Shown: positions 13,781-21,194, numbered from the stretch's first letter. The stretch: DNA of 34,237 nucleotides from Myxococcales bacterium (GCA_021783235.1 JAJXUD010000051.1:1-34237); one strand, 5' to 3'. Made by a program: numbers and translations. Notes: generated from the sequence alone by a model not told the origin.

Positions 13781-15105
13781 TTCGCCTGCGCGGCCATCGT
13801 CGGGCCGAGCCGCGCCCCACGCGCCCCAGGGAACGGCACGACGGGGTGGGGCGGCATCGGCCGCCCCGGCCCACCGGCCCAGGGGCGAACTGGCGGCGAG
13901 GCCGACGGGCCGTCCGGGTACTTCGCGAGGTAGCCCGAGACGAGCTTCGCGACGGCGGGATCGTCCGCGACCTTCGGGTCGAGCGTCACGTAGCTGCCGC
14001 GCAAGGTCCGCGAGGGGTGCGAGGCCGTCTTCGCCTGGGCGGAGAGCTCGGCGCGACGGCGCTCGAGGAGCTCGAGCCTCGCCCGCATCGGCTTCACGAG
14101 CGGCGCCTGCGCCTCGTCGATCTGCCTCTTCACCGCCTGGATCTGCCCGTCGAGCTGCGTCACCTCGCCCTTCACGCGATCCGCCGCGCCGACGTCGACG
14201 AACGGCCCGCTGCCGGGCTTCACCACCGAGAGCTCGAGCTTCTCGAGGACGCGGCCGCGCTGGCCGGCGTGGACCACTGGGATGCCGTCGACGGGCTGCG
14301 GATCGGATTGCCAGCCTTCGTGGGCCTGGGCGACGACCTCGAAGCCCGGGTTCTCCTTCAGGATCTGCTCGATCTCCGTGGCCGGCAGGTTCGCGAGCAG
14401 AACGTGCGCGTCGCAGGGCTCCGTGGCGAACGCCGAGAGTTCGCGCTTCGCCGCGGCGATCGGATCCTCGCGGTGGACGTCCGGCCCGTAGTCGCCGGCC
14501 GGCGAGAGAAAGACCGCGCAGAGATGGAGCGGGCCGTCGTCGAAGGCGAGGTGGCCCTGGAAGAGCGGCTTGCCTCGCGCGTCCTCGAGGTTCGCCGACA
14601 GCAGCGGCAGGTGCGCTTCGCCGGCGGCCTGCTCGAGGAAGGGCAGCCCCATGGCGACGTCGCGCTCGCCGACGACGAGGCCCCGGTAGCCCATGGCGCC
14701 GAGGCTGGCGAGGATCAACCTCGCACGAGCCTGCTGCCGCGCCTCGTCGATGAACCTCGGCGGACCGCCGGGGGCAGCTGGCCGCGCCGCGGCGGCCGGG
14801 GTCGAAGGGGGCGCCCCCGAGCCCGGTGGAGGGGGGACCGCGGGAGCCTGCTCGCGGGGGAGCTGCGCGCTCGCGAAGAGCGAATCGCCCAGGTCGAAGG
14901 CGGCCGCGCCGGGCGCCGCCGCTCGGATGTCCTCAATCGCCTTCGCTCGCCTGGCCAGACCGCCAGTCGGGTGGAGGTGTCAGCCACACGGGGCGATCTC
15001 GCCCCAACCGTCGCCCGTGAGCAGCAGCGTCGCGGTCGCCGCCGGCGCCCGCGAGCAGGCGGCGAAGGCGAACGCTAGGAGAGCCAATCGATTGCGAGCT
15101 ATCAT
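13765..15105 (-). CDS. Candidate selenoprotein: UshA/5'-nucleotidase-like lipoprotein with Cys-Gly-Sec motif
   Basis: The frame from the ATG at 15105 to the TAG at 13765 (446 aa) is open except for one TGA at 14980-14982, codon 42. Before it lie a lipoprotein signal (LALLAFAFAAC, Cys17) and TLLLTGDGWGEIAPCG. Directly after it, in frame, come HLHPTGGLARRAKAIEDI and FDLGDSLF. This matches the start of UshA-like metallophosphatase-fold proteins, where the motif CGC often stands before GG(L)ARR, so the TGA replaces the second Cys (C40-G41-U42). Later family landmarks are VVGERDVAMG, LLSANL and VVHAGQRGRVLEKLEL, then a coiled-coil-like stretch (about 258-310) and a Pro-rich tail. Several usual metal ligands are missing, so phosphatase activity is doubtful. 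A hairpin after the TGA fits a SECIS. Alternatives are a pseudogene or a sequencing error at one base. Translation restarting at a TTG (14718) would lose the export signal and is unlikely. Confidence 0.8.
14948..14982 (-). promoter_or_regulatory. In-frame UGA and candidate bacterial SECIS hairpin
   Basis: The UGA is at 14980-14982 on the minus strand. Starting 13 bases later, CTGGC (14962-14966) pairs with GCCAG (14951-14955) around the loop GGUCUG. An A-G mismatch and two more pairs (14968-14969 with 14948-14949) extend the stem. The loop begins 18 bases after the UGA and its first two bases are both G. Published bacterial SECIS models ask for an apical loop of 3-14 bases, a G within its first two positions, and about 16-37 bases between UGA and loop; all are met. 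Confidence 0.65.
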
Positions 15106-15113
15106 TGGCGCGG

Positions 15114-15142
15114 ACGATAGCCCGTGGCCGGGGCCCCTTCAA
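15114..15142 (-). promoter_or_regulatory. Candidate promoter of the selenoprotein gene
   Basis: On the minus strand TTGAAG (15137-15142) and TATCGT (15114-15119) are separated by exactly 17 bases; each matches the consensus at four of six positions. The -10 ends eight bases before the ATG at 15105, predicting a leaderless or one-to-two-base leader transcript. The -35 ends directly beside the GTG of the divergent TatD-like gene. Confidence 0.5.
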
Positions 15143-15919
15143 GTGCAAGCCCCTCTCTTCTTCGACGCGGAGCTCCACCCCGAGGGGCTCTCGGAGAACG
15201 ATCTCGACGATCTCGTCCACTTCGGCCTCGCCGCCGCGCTGGCCGCGCCGCTCTGGGACGAGGCGCCGCGAAGCGCGGACGACCTCGTCCGTCGGTGGGA
15301 GCGGCTCGTCGAGCGCGAGCTGCCCCGGCTCGAGCGACATGGGGTCCGCGCCTTCGCGGCGCTGGGGCTCCCGCCGGGGGCCCCCAGGCTCGGACTCGAG
15401 CGGGCCGTCCATCGCCTCGCCGCCGCCTTCTCGGAGCGGCGCGTGGTCGCGCTCGGGCCGGTCGAGCTCGGTCGCGGCGGGGCGGCCGACGCGCACCTCG
15501 TCGAACGGCAGCTCGAGCTCGCGCGGGAGGTGGGCCGACCGCTGATCGCGCGGCTGCCCCTGAACGCTCGCCGCCCGCTCCAGCCGTTCCTCACCATCCT
15601 GGACGCCGGCGACGCGGGCCACGACCGGCTGCTCCTCCTCGGTCCGAGCCGGAAGGTCTTCCGCGTCCTGCGGGAGGTCGACCGCTGGCAGGCGCTGCGG
15701 GTGGGGCCGCGCGGCCTCTCGCCCGAGGCGGCGGCGGAGCTCGTCTCGGGCTTCGGCAGCGAGCGGATCGTCGTGGCGTCTGGCGCCGGCCGGGGCGGCG
15801 CCGATCTGCTGGCGCTGCCGAAGCTCGCCCAGGAGCTCGAGGAGCGCGGCCTCGCCGGCGCCGTGGCGAGGCGGGTGCTTCGCGAGAACGCTGCCGCGTT
15901 CCTGCGCGTGACCCTATGA
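15143..15919 (+). CDS. TatD-like TIM-barrel protein with incomplete metal site
   Basis: The 258-aa protein (GTG start at 15143) resembles TatD-family metal-dependent hydrolases in overall order. It opens with a strand and metal-motif region (LFFDAELHPEGLSENDLDDL), then VVALGPVELGRGG in place of GEIGLD, then the family phrase QLELAREVGRPLIARLP. It ends with ALPKLAQELEERGL and VLRENAAAFLRV, the usual C-terminus. Several metal ligands are changed: the first HxH is ELH, the His after VI is lost (IARLP), and the DS/D near the end is ASGAG. It may not be catalytic. The gene diverges from the candidate selenoprotein, with 37 bases between start codons, and its stop overlaps that of moaC. The start is chosen because no better ATG or GTG fits; GGGG lies about nine bases upstream. 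Confidence 0.65.
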   Translation: MQAPLFFDAELHPEGLSENDLDDLVHFGLAAALAAPLWDEAPRSADDLVRRWERLVERELPRLERHGVRAFAALGLPPGAPRLGLERAVHRLAAAFSERRVVALGPVELGRGGAADAHLVERQLELAREVGRPLIARLPLNARRPLQPFLTILDAGDAGHDRLLLLGPSRKVFRVLREVDRWQALRVGPRGLSPEAAAELVSGFGSERIVVASGAGRGGADLLALPKLAQELEERGLAGAVARRVLRENAAAFLRVTL

Positions 15920-16357
15920 GCGCCGCCGCCACGTGCCGCTGCGCCCGCCGCGCTTCTCGACGAGCTCGATCGCCTCGATCCGCATCCCCCGGTCGCGCGA
16001 CTTGAGCATGTCGTAGACGCAGAGGGCCGCGCCGCAGACCGCCGCGAGCGCCTCCATCTCGACGCCCGTCCGGTCGACCGTGCGGACCCGCGCCTCGATC
16101 CGGAAGCCGCTCGGCCGGTCCGAGGGCTCGACCGACAGCTCCACGCTGGAGAGCGCGATCGGGTGGCAGAGCGGGACGATGTCGGGCGTCCGCTTCGCGG
16201 CCATGATCCCCGCGAGTCGCGAGGCGGCGAGGACGTCGCCCTTCTCGACCTCGCCGCGCCGGACCGCCCGTACGGCCGCGGCCGTGCAAGACAGCCACCC
16301 GCGCGCCACCGCCACTCGAGCGGTCGCGCGCTTGCCGCCGACGTCGACGACTCTCAT
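15914..16357 (-). CDS. moaC: Cyclic pyranopterin monophosphate synthase MoaC
   Basis: MoaC converts 3',8-cH2GTP, the product of the radical SAM enzyme MoaA, to cyclic pyranopterin monophosphate in molybdenum cofactor synthesis. The 147-aa length is slightly short for the family. The start is short (MRVVDVGGKRATARVA) but the key motifs are clear: KRTPDIVPLCHPIALSSVEL (active-site region) and VDRTGVEMEALAAVCGAAL, then VYDMLKSRDRGM. It lies nine bases downstream of trxB on the same strand. MoaA and the other Moco genes are not in the window. A molybdenum enzyme such as formate dehydrogenase elsewhere would be a natural client. Confidence 0.95.
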   Translation of the reverse strand: MRVVDVGGKRATARVAVARGWLSCTAAAVRAVRRGEVEKGDVLAASRLAGIMAAKRTPDIVPLCHPIALSSVELSVEPSDRPSGFRIEARVRTVDRTGVEMEALAAVCGAALCVYDMLKSRDRGMRIEAIELVEKRGGRSGTWRRRS

Positions 16358-16366
16358 CGGCGGGGC

Positions 16367-17296
16367 CTAGTGCTCGAGGGCCCGCTCGGCGTCGATGGCC
16401 GCCATGCAGCCGCTCCCCGCCGCCGTGATCGCCTGGCGGTAGGTCGGATCCTGGAGATCGCCGCAGGCGAAGACGCCGGGGACGCTCGTCCTCGTGCTGC
16501 CGGGCACCGTCTTCACGTAGCCCTTCTCGTCGAGATCGAGGAGGCCGCGCAGGAGCTGGCTGTTCGGCTCGTGGCCGATCGCGACGAAGAGCCCCTGGCA
16601 CGGGAAATCGGCCTCTTCGCCCGAGACGGTGTTGCGCAGCCGGAGCCCCGTGACCCCCTCCTCCCGGCCGCCATGGATGTCGGTCACGACGCTGTTCCAG
16701 ATGAAGGAGATCCTGGGGTTCCGCTTGGCCTTCTCCTGCATGATCTTCGAGGCGCGCAGCGAGTCGCGGCGGTGGATGACGGTGACCCGCGTCGCGAACT
16801 TGGTGAGGAAGGTCGCCTCCTCCATGGCGGTGTCGCCTCCGCCGACGACGGCGACCTCCTTGCCCTTGAAGAAGAAGCCGTCGCAGGTCGCGCAGGCGGA
16901 GACGCCGTAGCCCGAGAGCTCCTTCTCGCGCGGGATGCCGATCCACTTGGCGGTGGCGCCCGTCGAGAGGATCAGCGCGTCGCCGGTCAGCTCGTCCTTG
17001 CCGTCGACGATCGCCCGAAACGGCCGGCGCGAGAGGTCGAGGGAGGTGACCGTGCCGTCGACGAAGCGGGTTCCAAAGCGCTCGGCCTGCACCCGGAAGA
17101 GATCCATCAGCTCGGGCCCCAGGATGCCCTTCGGGAAGCCGGGGAAGTTCTCGACCTCGGTCGTTATCATGAGCTGGCCGCCCGGCTGCGAGCCCGCCAC
17201 CAGGGTCGGCTCGAGGTTCGCGCGGGCCGCGTAGATCGCGGCGGTGTAGCCGGCGGGTCCGCTGCCGACGATCAGGATCTTCGAGTGCTGGGCCAT
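16367..17296 (-). CDS. trxB: Thioredoxin-disulfide reductase
   Basis: TrxB transfers electrons from NADPH through FAD and a dithiol to thioredoxin. The 309-aa protein shows the FAD-binding GSGPAG (11-16), the redox centre C135-AT-C138-D (SACATCDG) and the NADPH site VVGGGDTAMEEA with HRRDSLRASK. The C-terminal GVFACGDLQDPTYRQ contacts FAD. These are the features of the low-molecular-weight bacterial enzyme. The ATG at 17296 is preceded by GGAG about nine bases upstream; in-frame extensions upstream lack similarity. It is downstream of the GT-C gene (40 bases) and upstream of moaC (nine bases). Confidence 0.97.
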   Translation of the reverse strand: MAQHSKILIVGSGPAGYTAAIYAARANLEPTLVAGSQPGGQLMITTEVENFPGFPKGILGPELMDLFRVQAERFGTRFVDGTVTSLDLSRRPFRAIVDGKDELTGDALILSTGATAKWIGIPREKELSGYGVSACATCDGFFFKGKEVAVVGGGDTAMEEATFLTKFATRVTVIHRRDSLRASKIMQEKAKRNPRISFIWNSVVTDIHGGREEGVTGLRLRNTVSGEEADFPCQGLFVAIGHEPNSQLLRGLLDLDEKGYVKTVPGSTRTSVPGVFACGDLQDPTYRQAITAAGSGCMAAIDAERALEH

Positions 17297-17336
17297 CGAA
17301 CGATTCTCCGGGGACGAACGACTGGTGGAGGGCAAG

Positions 17337-18653
17337 CTAACGTAAGAGAGCCTCCCGAGCCAGTTTGGATTCGGAGCCGCCTGGCGGCTCGACCGCCGGG
17401 GAGAGCGCCGAGAAGAGGAAGAGCAGGGCGAGCGGCCAGCACTGGAGGAGCAGGCGGTCGACGGAGGTCTGGAGGTGCCAGACGAGGTCGTAGGGGGTCG
17501 CGAGGTAGACGAGGCTGAAGCCGCCGAAGACGAGGACGAGCGACTGGCCGAGCCGACCGAGCTCGGGCCGCCGCGGCCGGCCCCGAACGAAGGCGAGGGC
17601 GGCGGCGACGGCCGCGAGCAGCCAGAGGCCCCAGGCCTGGAAGTAGGCGAGCCGCCTGGGGATCAGGAGCGCGAGCAGGCCGATCCGCCTCGGCTCGACG
17701 AGCCGCGCGAAGAGCTGCGCCAGGCGATTCGGCTGGGCCAGATCCGAGGGCGGCGCGAGGCGCCACTTGAAATAGGCGAGCAGCGCGAGGAGCGGCGCGG
17801 CCCCGAAGAGAAAGCGGAGCGCCGCGCCTCCTCGCCCGCTCCCCGGGCGGCGCGCGTCCCAGAGCGCGAGCGGGACGAAGAAGGCGAGCAGGTAGAGCAG
17901 CCCCTCGTTCTTCGTCCAGGCAGCCATGGAGAGGAGGGCGCCCGAGAGGGCGAGCCCGGCGCCGGCCTCGGCGGCGCCCGGCTCCGAGAGGAGGATGGCC
18001 GCGGCGAGGGCGAAGGTCGCGAGGGGAAGGTCCGTGCCCTGATCGGTCGCGGACCAGACGAACATCGGCGTGCCGAGGAGGCAGAGGCCGGCCGCGAGCC
18101 CGAGGGCGGGCCCGCGGCGCCGGCCGACGGCCGTGACGAGGAGGGCGACCGTGAGGCACGGGAAGGCCGCCGAGAGGACGATGGGGACGAAGGCCGCGCC
18201 CCCCGTCGCGCTCCAGCCGCTGGCGACGAGCGCCGGGACGAGGAGCGGGTAGTCCGGGTGGGTCTGGGGCAGCGCGGCGGGGAAGGCCGCGCCGATGGGC
18301 TGCGCGCGCAGGAGTGCGCGGGCGCGCAGGTTCCAGATCATCCAGGCGTCCCAGCCGCCGTCCGGGCTCTCGAGCGCGCGCTTGACGACGATCGCGGCCG
18401 CGAGCAGGGCGGCCGCCCCGAAGGCGATCGCGACCGCCCTGGCGAGCCGGTCGCCTCGGGGCAGGGCGCCGAGCGGCGCCCTCGGCCCAAGGCACGGGCC
18501 GAGCCGCCGGTGCGCCGCGATGGCGGCGGCGGGGAGCGCGAGGAAGGAGAGCGAGAGCAGCGGGCGCGGCGCCCCGGCGAGCAGGAGCGCCGACTGGAGC
18601 GCGCCCGCCGTCCCGAGGCCGAAGGCGATGGCGAGCGGCGCCCGGGGGCTCAT
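17337..18653 (-). CDS. GT-C-like polytopic membrane glycosyltransferase candidate
   Basis: The 438-aa protein has about ten or more hydrophobic segments. A short N-terminal loop holds the segment GGWDAWMIWNLRARAL, which is followed by a large loop (FPAALPQTHPDYPLLVPAL) and a run of Ala/Leu helices. This layout, with acidic and aromatic residues in the first loop and a C-terminal multi-helix part, resembles GT-C glycosyltransferases (PMT/ArnT, mannosyltransferase types) that use a polyprenyl-linked sugar. No decisive motif is visible, so it is called as a candidate only. Its ATG overlaps the stop of the upstream small gene (ATGA), so the two are translationally coupled and probably cooperate. 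Confidence 0.7.
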   Translation of the reverse strand: MSPRAPLAIAFGLGTAGALQSALLLAGAPRPLLSLSFLALPAAAIAAHRRLGPCLGPRAPLGALPRGDRLARAVAIAFGAAALLAAAIVVKRALESPDGGWDAWMIWNLRARALLRAQPIGAAFPAALPQTHPDYPLLVPALVASGWSATGGAAFVPIVLSAAFPCLTVALLVTAVGRRRGPALGLAAGLCLLGTPMFVWSATDQGTDLPLATFALAAAILLSEPGAAEAGAGLALSGALLSMAAWTKNEGLLYLLAFFVPLALWDARRPGSGRGGAALRFLFGAAPLLALLAYFKWRLAPPSDLAQPNRLAQLFARLVEPRRIGLLALLIPRRLAYFQAWGLWLLAAVAAALAFVRGRPRRPELGRLGQSLVLVFGGFSLVYLATPYDLVWHLQTSVDRLLLQCWPLALLFLFSALSPAVEPPGGSESKLAREALLR

Positions 18654-19069
18654 CGGGCCGCCGCCCTGGGGCGCAGGAGCGCGGTCCTCCCGTCGTCCCA
18701 GGTCGCGACGGGCTCGAGCCCGTGGTCCCGGCAGAGCCGCCCGAGCTCGGCCGGGTCGACGAGGTCCGCGATCACGTTCGGGGCCCGATCGTCGCCGAGG
18801 CTCAGGAGGCGGGGGGAGAGGGCGTAGAGCGCCTGGTTGAAGCGGACGGATTCGATGGGGGCCGAGAAGCGCTCGTCGGTCAGGTAGCCGATCGGGCCGT
18901 TCGCGGGCAGCCGGCGGGCGAGCCCGGCGTAGCGCGGGTCGATGCGCGCGCCGGCGGCGACGGGGCCGAGATCGACCTTCGCCATCCGCAGAAAGCCGAC
19001 GGCGGCGAGCGCCATCGACGCCGCGGCCAGGGCGCGGGCGGAGGGCGATCGCGGCATCGGGGGCGGCAT
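18650..19069 (-). CDS. Small membrane-anchored protein of unknown function
   Basis: I do not recognise this 139-aa protein. It has a short basic start (MPPPMPRSPSAR), then one hydrophobic segment (ALAAASMALAAVGFLRM) that can act as a membrane anchor. The exported part contains PRYAGLARRLPANGPIGYLTDERF and FNQALYALSPRLLSL. It resembles the soluble domain that accompanies GT-C membrane proteins in some bacteria, but I cannot name a family. The ATG at 19069 has a GGAG seven bases upstream and the stop is coupled (ATGA) to the GT-C gene. Confidence 0.6.
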   Translation of the reverse strand: MPPPMPRSPSARALAAASMALAAVGFLRMAKVDLGPVAAGARIDPRYAGLARRLPANGPIGYLTDERFSAPIESVRFNQALYALSPRLLSLGDDRAPNVIADLVDPAELGRLCRDHGLEPVATWDDGRTALLRPRAAAR

Positions 19070-19167
19070 CGGAGAGCTCCTCGTCCGCGACCTTCGGCAA
19101 GCGGCCCGGCGCCGAGGACTATCCCTCCCGCCGCGGCCGCCCAGCAAGCGCCGTCTGGCGCGGCAGC

Positions 19168-19197
19168 TTGCGGGGGCTGGGCCTCGGGGGCTATAGG
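19168..19197 (+). promoter_or_regulatory. Candidate promoter of the CNBD/BI-1 genes
   Basis: TTGCGG (19168-19173) and TATAGG (19192-19197) are 18 bases apart. The -10 lies 14 bases before the ATG at 19212. The same -35-like TTGCGG appears before the first desaturase gene. Confidence 0.4.
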
Positions 19198-19211
19198 ACG
19201 GCCAGGTTCGA

Positions 19212-19673
19212 ATGGACGTCGCCCTGCTCAAGAAGGTCTCGCTGTTCGAGGGGCTCACGGGCCCGCAGCTCGCGAAGGTCGCGGCGCTCCTCGTCGAGCG
19301 CGCCGTCCCCGCCGGCACCCGGATCTTCCAGGAGGGCGAGAACGGCGTCGAGTTCTACGTCGTCCTGTCGGGGAAGGTCCGCATCTCGAAGATCGTCCAG
19401 GGGGTCGGCGAGGAGGCGCTCGCCATCCTCGAACCCGGCGCCTACTTCGGCGAGATGGCGCTCGTCGACGACACTCCCCGCTCGGCCGACGCGCTCGCGC
19501 ACGTCTCCTGCACGCTCGGAGTCCTCGAGCGCGATCAGTTCGACCAGCTCATGTTCATGGACAAGGAGATCGCCTACTCCGTCCTCTGGACCTTCGTGCG
19601 GACCCTCTCGGAGCGGCTCCGCGAGACGAACGACAAGATCAAGGGATTTTTCGCCCTCTCAGCACGGTTCTGA
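19212..19673 (+). CDS. Stand-alone cyclic-nucleotide-binding domain protein
   Basis: The 153-aa protein is one cNMP-binding domain (CAP/PKA regulatory-subunit type) without a DNA-binding or catalytic part. It reads LLKKVSLFEGLTGPQLAKVAALLVERAVPAGTRIFQEGE, a typical start. The phosphate-binding cassette follows as FGEMALVDDTPRSADA, with the Arg that binds the cyclic phosphate (PRSA). A C-terminal helix (EIAYSVLWTFVRTLSERLRETND) completes it. Such proteins are common in Myxococcota. It lies 21 bases upstream of the BI-1 gene with a good AGGAG, so the two are probably co-transcribed. The partner and ligand (cAMP or other) are unknown. Confidence 0.92.
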   Translation: MDVALLKKVSLFEGLTGPQLAKVAALLVERAVPAGTRIFQEGENGVEFYVVLSGKVRISKIVQGVGEEALAILEPGAYFGEMALVDDTPRSADALAHVSCTLGVLERDQFDQLMFMDKEIAYSVLWTFVRTLSERLRETNDKIKGFFALSARF

Positions 19674-19694
19674 GAGGTTAGCCGAGGAGATCGC

Positions 19695-20384
19695 ATGCCG
19701 ATGAGCTACCAGTTCCCCGTCTCTGGCCTCCCTTCCGACGCCCGCCCCTACGCGCTCGAGGGGGATGCCCGCGCCGCCTTCCTGCGCAAGGTCTACGGCA
19801 CCGTCCTGCTCGGCCTCGTCTCCACCTCGGCCGCGGCGCTCTGGTCGCTCCAGTCGGGCGCCTATGTCTACGCCATCCAGCACGTCTGGCTCACGATGGG
19901 GCTCTACTTCGGCGTCTTCTTCGGGGCGAACGCGCTGCGGCGAAGGGCCGGGCTGAACCTCGTCCTGCTCGTCGCCTTCACGGCGGTGACCGGCGCGCTC
20001 ATCATCGCGCCGTCCGCGCTCTGGGCCGGTCCCACCGCCACCGCCAACGCGCTGCTCTCGACCTGCGTCGCCTTCGGCGGCCTGACGCTCTACGCCGTGG
20101 TCAGCAAGCGCGACTTCACCTTCCTGCGGAGCTTCGTCTTCACGGGGCTCCTCGCCGTGCTCGCCGTCGGCATCGGGAACATGATCTTCTTCCACAGCAG
20201 CGCGGTCGTGGGGGCGCTGTCGGCGGTCGAGTGCTTCCTCTTCTCGGCCTTCATCCTCTTCGACACCTCGAGGCTGATGCGGACGCAGTCGCTCTCCGAT
20301 CCCATCGGCTTCGCGCTCGCCATCTACCTCGACGTCGTGAACCTCTTCCTCGCGATCCTGAACCTCTTCGGTCGCCGCCGTTAG
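19695..20384 (+). CDS. BI-1/YccA (TMBIM) family membrane protein
   Basis: The 229-aa protein has seven hydrophobic segments (for example GTVLLGLVSTSAAALW, LNLVLLVAFTAVTGALI, GLLAVLAVGIGNMIF and FLFSAFILFDTSRLM). The conserved start FLRKVYGTVLLGLVST and the C-terminal DVVNLFLAILNLFGRRR with the AspX/Asp pair region are typical of bacterial BsYetJ/YccA-like members of the Bax inhibitor-1 family. Some of these act as pH-gated calcium leak channels or bind the FtsH regulator (YccA). ATG 19695 has AGGAG five bases upstream. The pairing with a cNMP-binding protein is noteworthy. Confidence 0.9.
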   Translation: MPMSYQFPVSGLPSDARPYALEGDARAAFLRKVYGTVLLGLVSTSAAALWSLQSGAYVYAIQHVWLTMGLYFGVFFGANALRRRAGLNLVLLVAFTAVTGALIIAPSALWAGPTATANALLSTCVAFGGLTLYAVVSKRDFTFLRSFVFTGLLAVLAVGIGNMIFFHSSAVVGALSAVECFLFSAFILFDTSRLMRTQSLSDPIGFALAIYLDVVNLFLAILNLFGRRR

Positions 20385-20420
20385 TGTGCCCCGCCAGAGT
20401 GAACGGCACCTCTCGGCATA

Positions 20421-20447
20421 GGGAGGGTCTGGAAACGCGACCCTCCC
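20421..20447. terminator. Perfect 9-bp hairpin between the BI-1 and radC genes
   Basis: GGGAGGGTC (20421-20429) pairs with GACCCTCCC (20439-20447) around a nine-base loop (TGGAAACGC). No T-run follows on either strand, so it is either a factor-dependent terminator or a regulatory element of the radC leader. Confidence 0.45.
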
Positions 20448-20513
20448 GTCGCGCCAACTGACCGGATTTCCGAGGCCCGACGGTCGGCACGCCCGTTGCG
20501 TCTTTCGGGGGGG

Positions 20514-21194
20514 ATGGACCCTTCTCGCCTCGCCGCCGGCGAAGGGCCGCGCGAGCGGCTCGGCCGGCTCGGCCCCGCCGCGCTCTCGCAGGAGGAGCTC
20601 CTCGCGCTCGTGGTCGCGGGCGGGGTGGGCGGCATCTCCCCGGCCGCCGCGCTCCTGCGCCGGCTCGGCGGCCTCGCTCGCGCCGCCCGCGCCCTTCCGG
20701 ACGAGCTCGCCGGAGAGGGCATCGGGCCCGTCCGCGCGAGCTCTCTCTGCGCGGCCTTCGAGCTGGGCCGGCGAGTCCTCCTGGCCGAGGCGCCGTCCGG
20801 CCGGGAGCTGCGCAGCCCCAGGGCCGCCTACGACTTCCTCCGCCCCCGAATGGCCCATCTGCCACGGGAGGTCTTCGTCGTGCTCCTGCTCGACGTGCGG
20901 CTCCGGCTGCTGCGCGACGTCTGGGTGGCGGAGGGGAGCGGCTGGGCCTGTGCCGTCGAGCCGCGAGACGCCCTGGCGCCGGCGGTGCGCGCCGGGGCTG
21001 CGGCGGTCGTCTTCGCCCACAACCACCCCTCGGGCGATCCCGCGCCGTCGATGGAGGACCGGGCGCTGACGCGGAGGCTCTCGGAGGCGGCGGCGCTTCT
21101 CGGCATCCGCGCCGTCGACCACCTCGTCGTCGCGAGCGGGGGCTACGCCTCGCTGCGCGAGCTCGGCGAGCTACAGCGCGCCGGGCGCGACTAG
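20514..21194 (+). CDS. radC: RadC/JAB-domain protein
   Basis: The 226-aa protein has an N-terminal helix-hairpin-helix region (SQEELLALVVAGGVGG, GIGPVRASSL) and the C-terminal JAB/MPN-like domain with the metal motif HNHPSGDPAPSMED near residue 169. FVVLLLDVRLRLLRDVWVAEG is the conserved preceding strand pair. RadC was once linked to DNA repair, but its biochemical role is uncertain. The ATG at 20514 is preceded by a run of seven G; the frame extends upstream to a TTG that looks unlikely. The stop TAG overlaps the stop TAG of the convergent gene in one CTAG palindrome. Confidence 0.93.
   Translation: MDPSRLAAGEGPRERLGRLGPAALSQEELLALVVAGGVGGISPAAALLRRLGGLARAARALPDELAGEGIGPVRASSLCAAFELGRRVLLAEAPSGRELRSPRAAYDFLRPRMAHLPREVFVVLLLDVRLRLLRDVWVAEGSGWACAVEPRDALAPAVRAGAAAVVFAHNHPSGDPAPSMEDRALTRRLSEAAALLGIRAVDHLVVASGGYASLRELGELQRAGRD

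Noticed and set aside
13765-14718. Separate 317-aa gene starting at a TTG
   Set aside because: The TTG falls inside a conserved helix, lacks an export signal and has no ribosome site. The frame upstream is conserved back to a lipoprotein ATG, interrupted only by the TGA.
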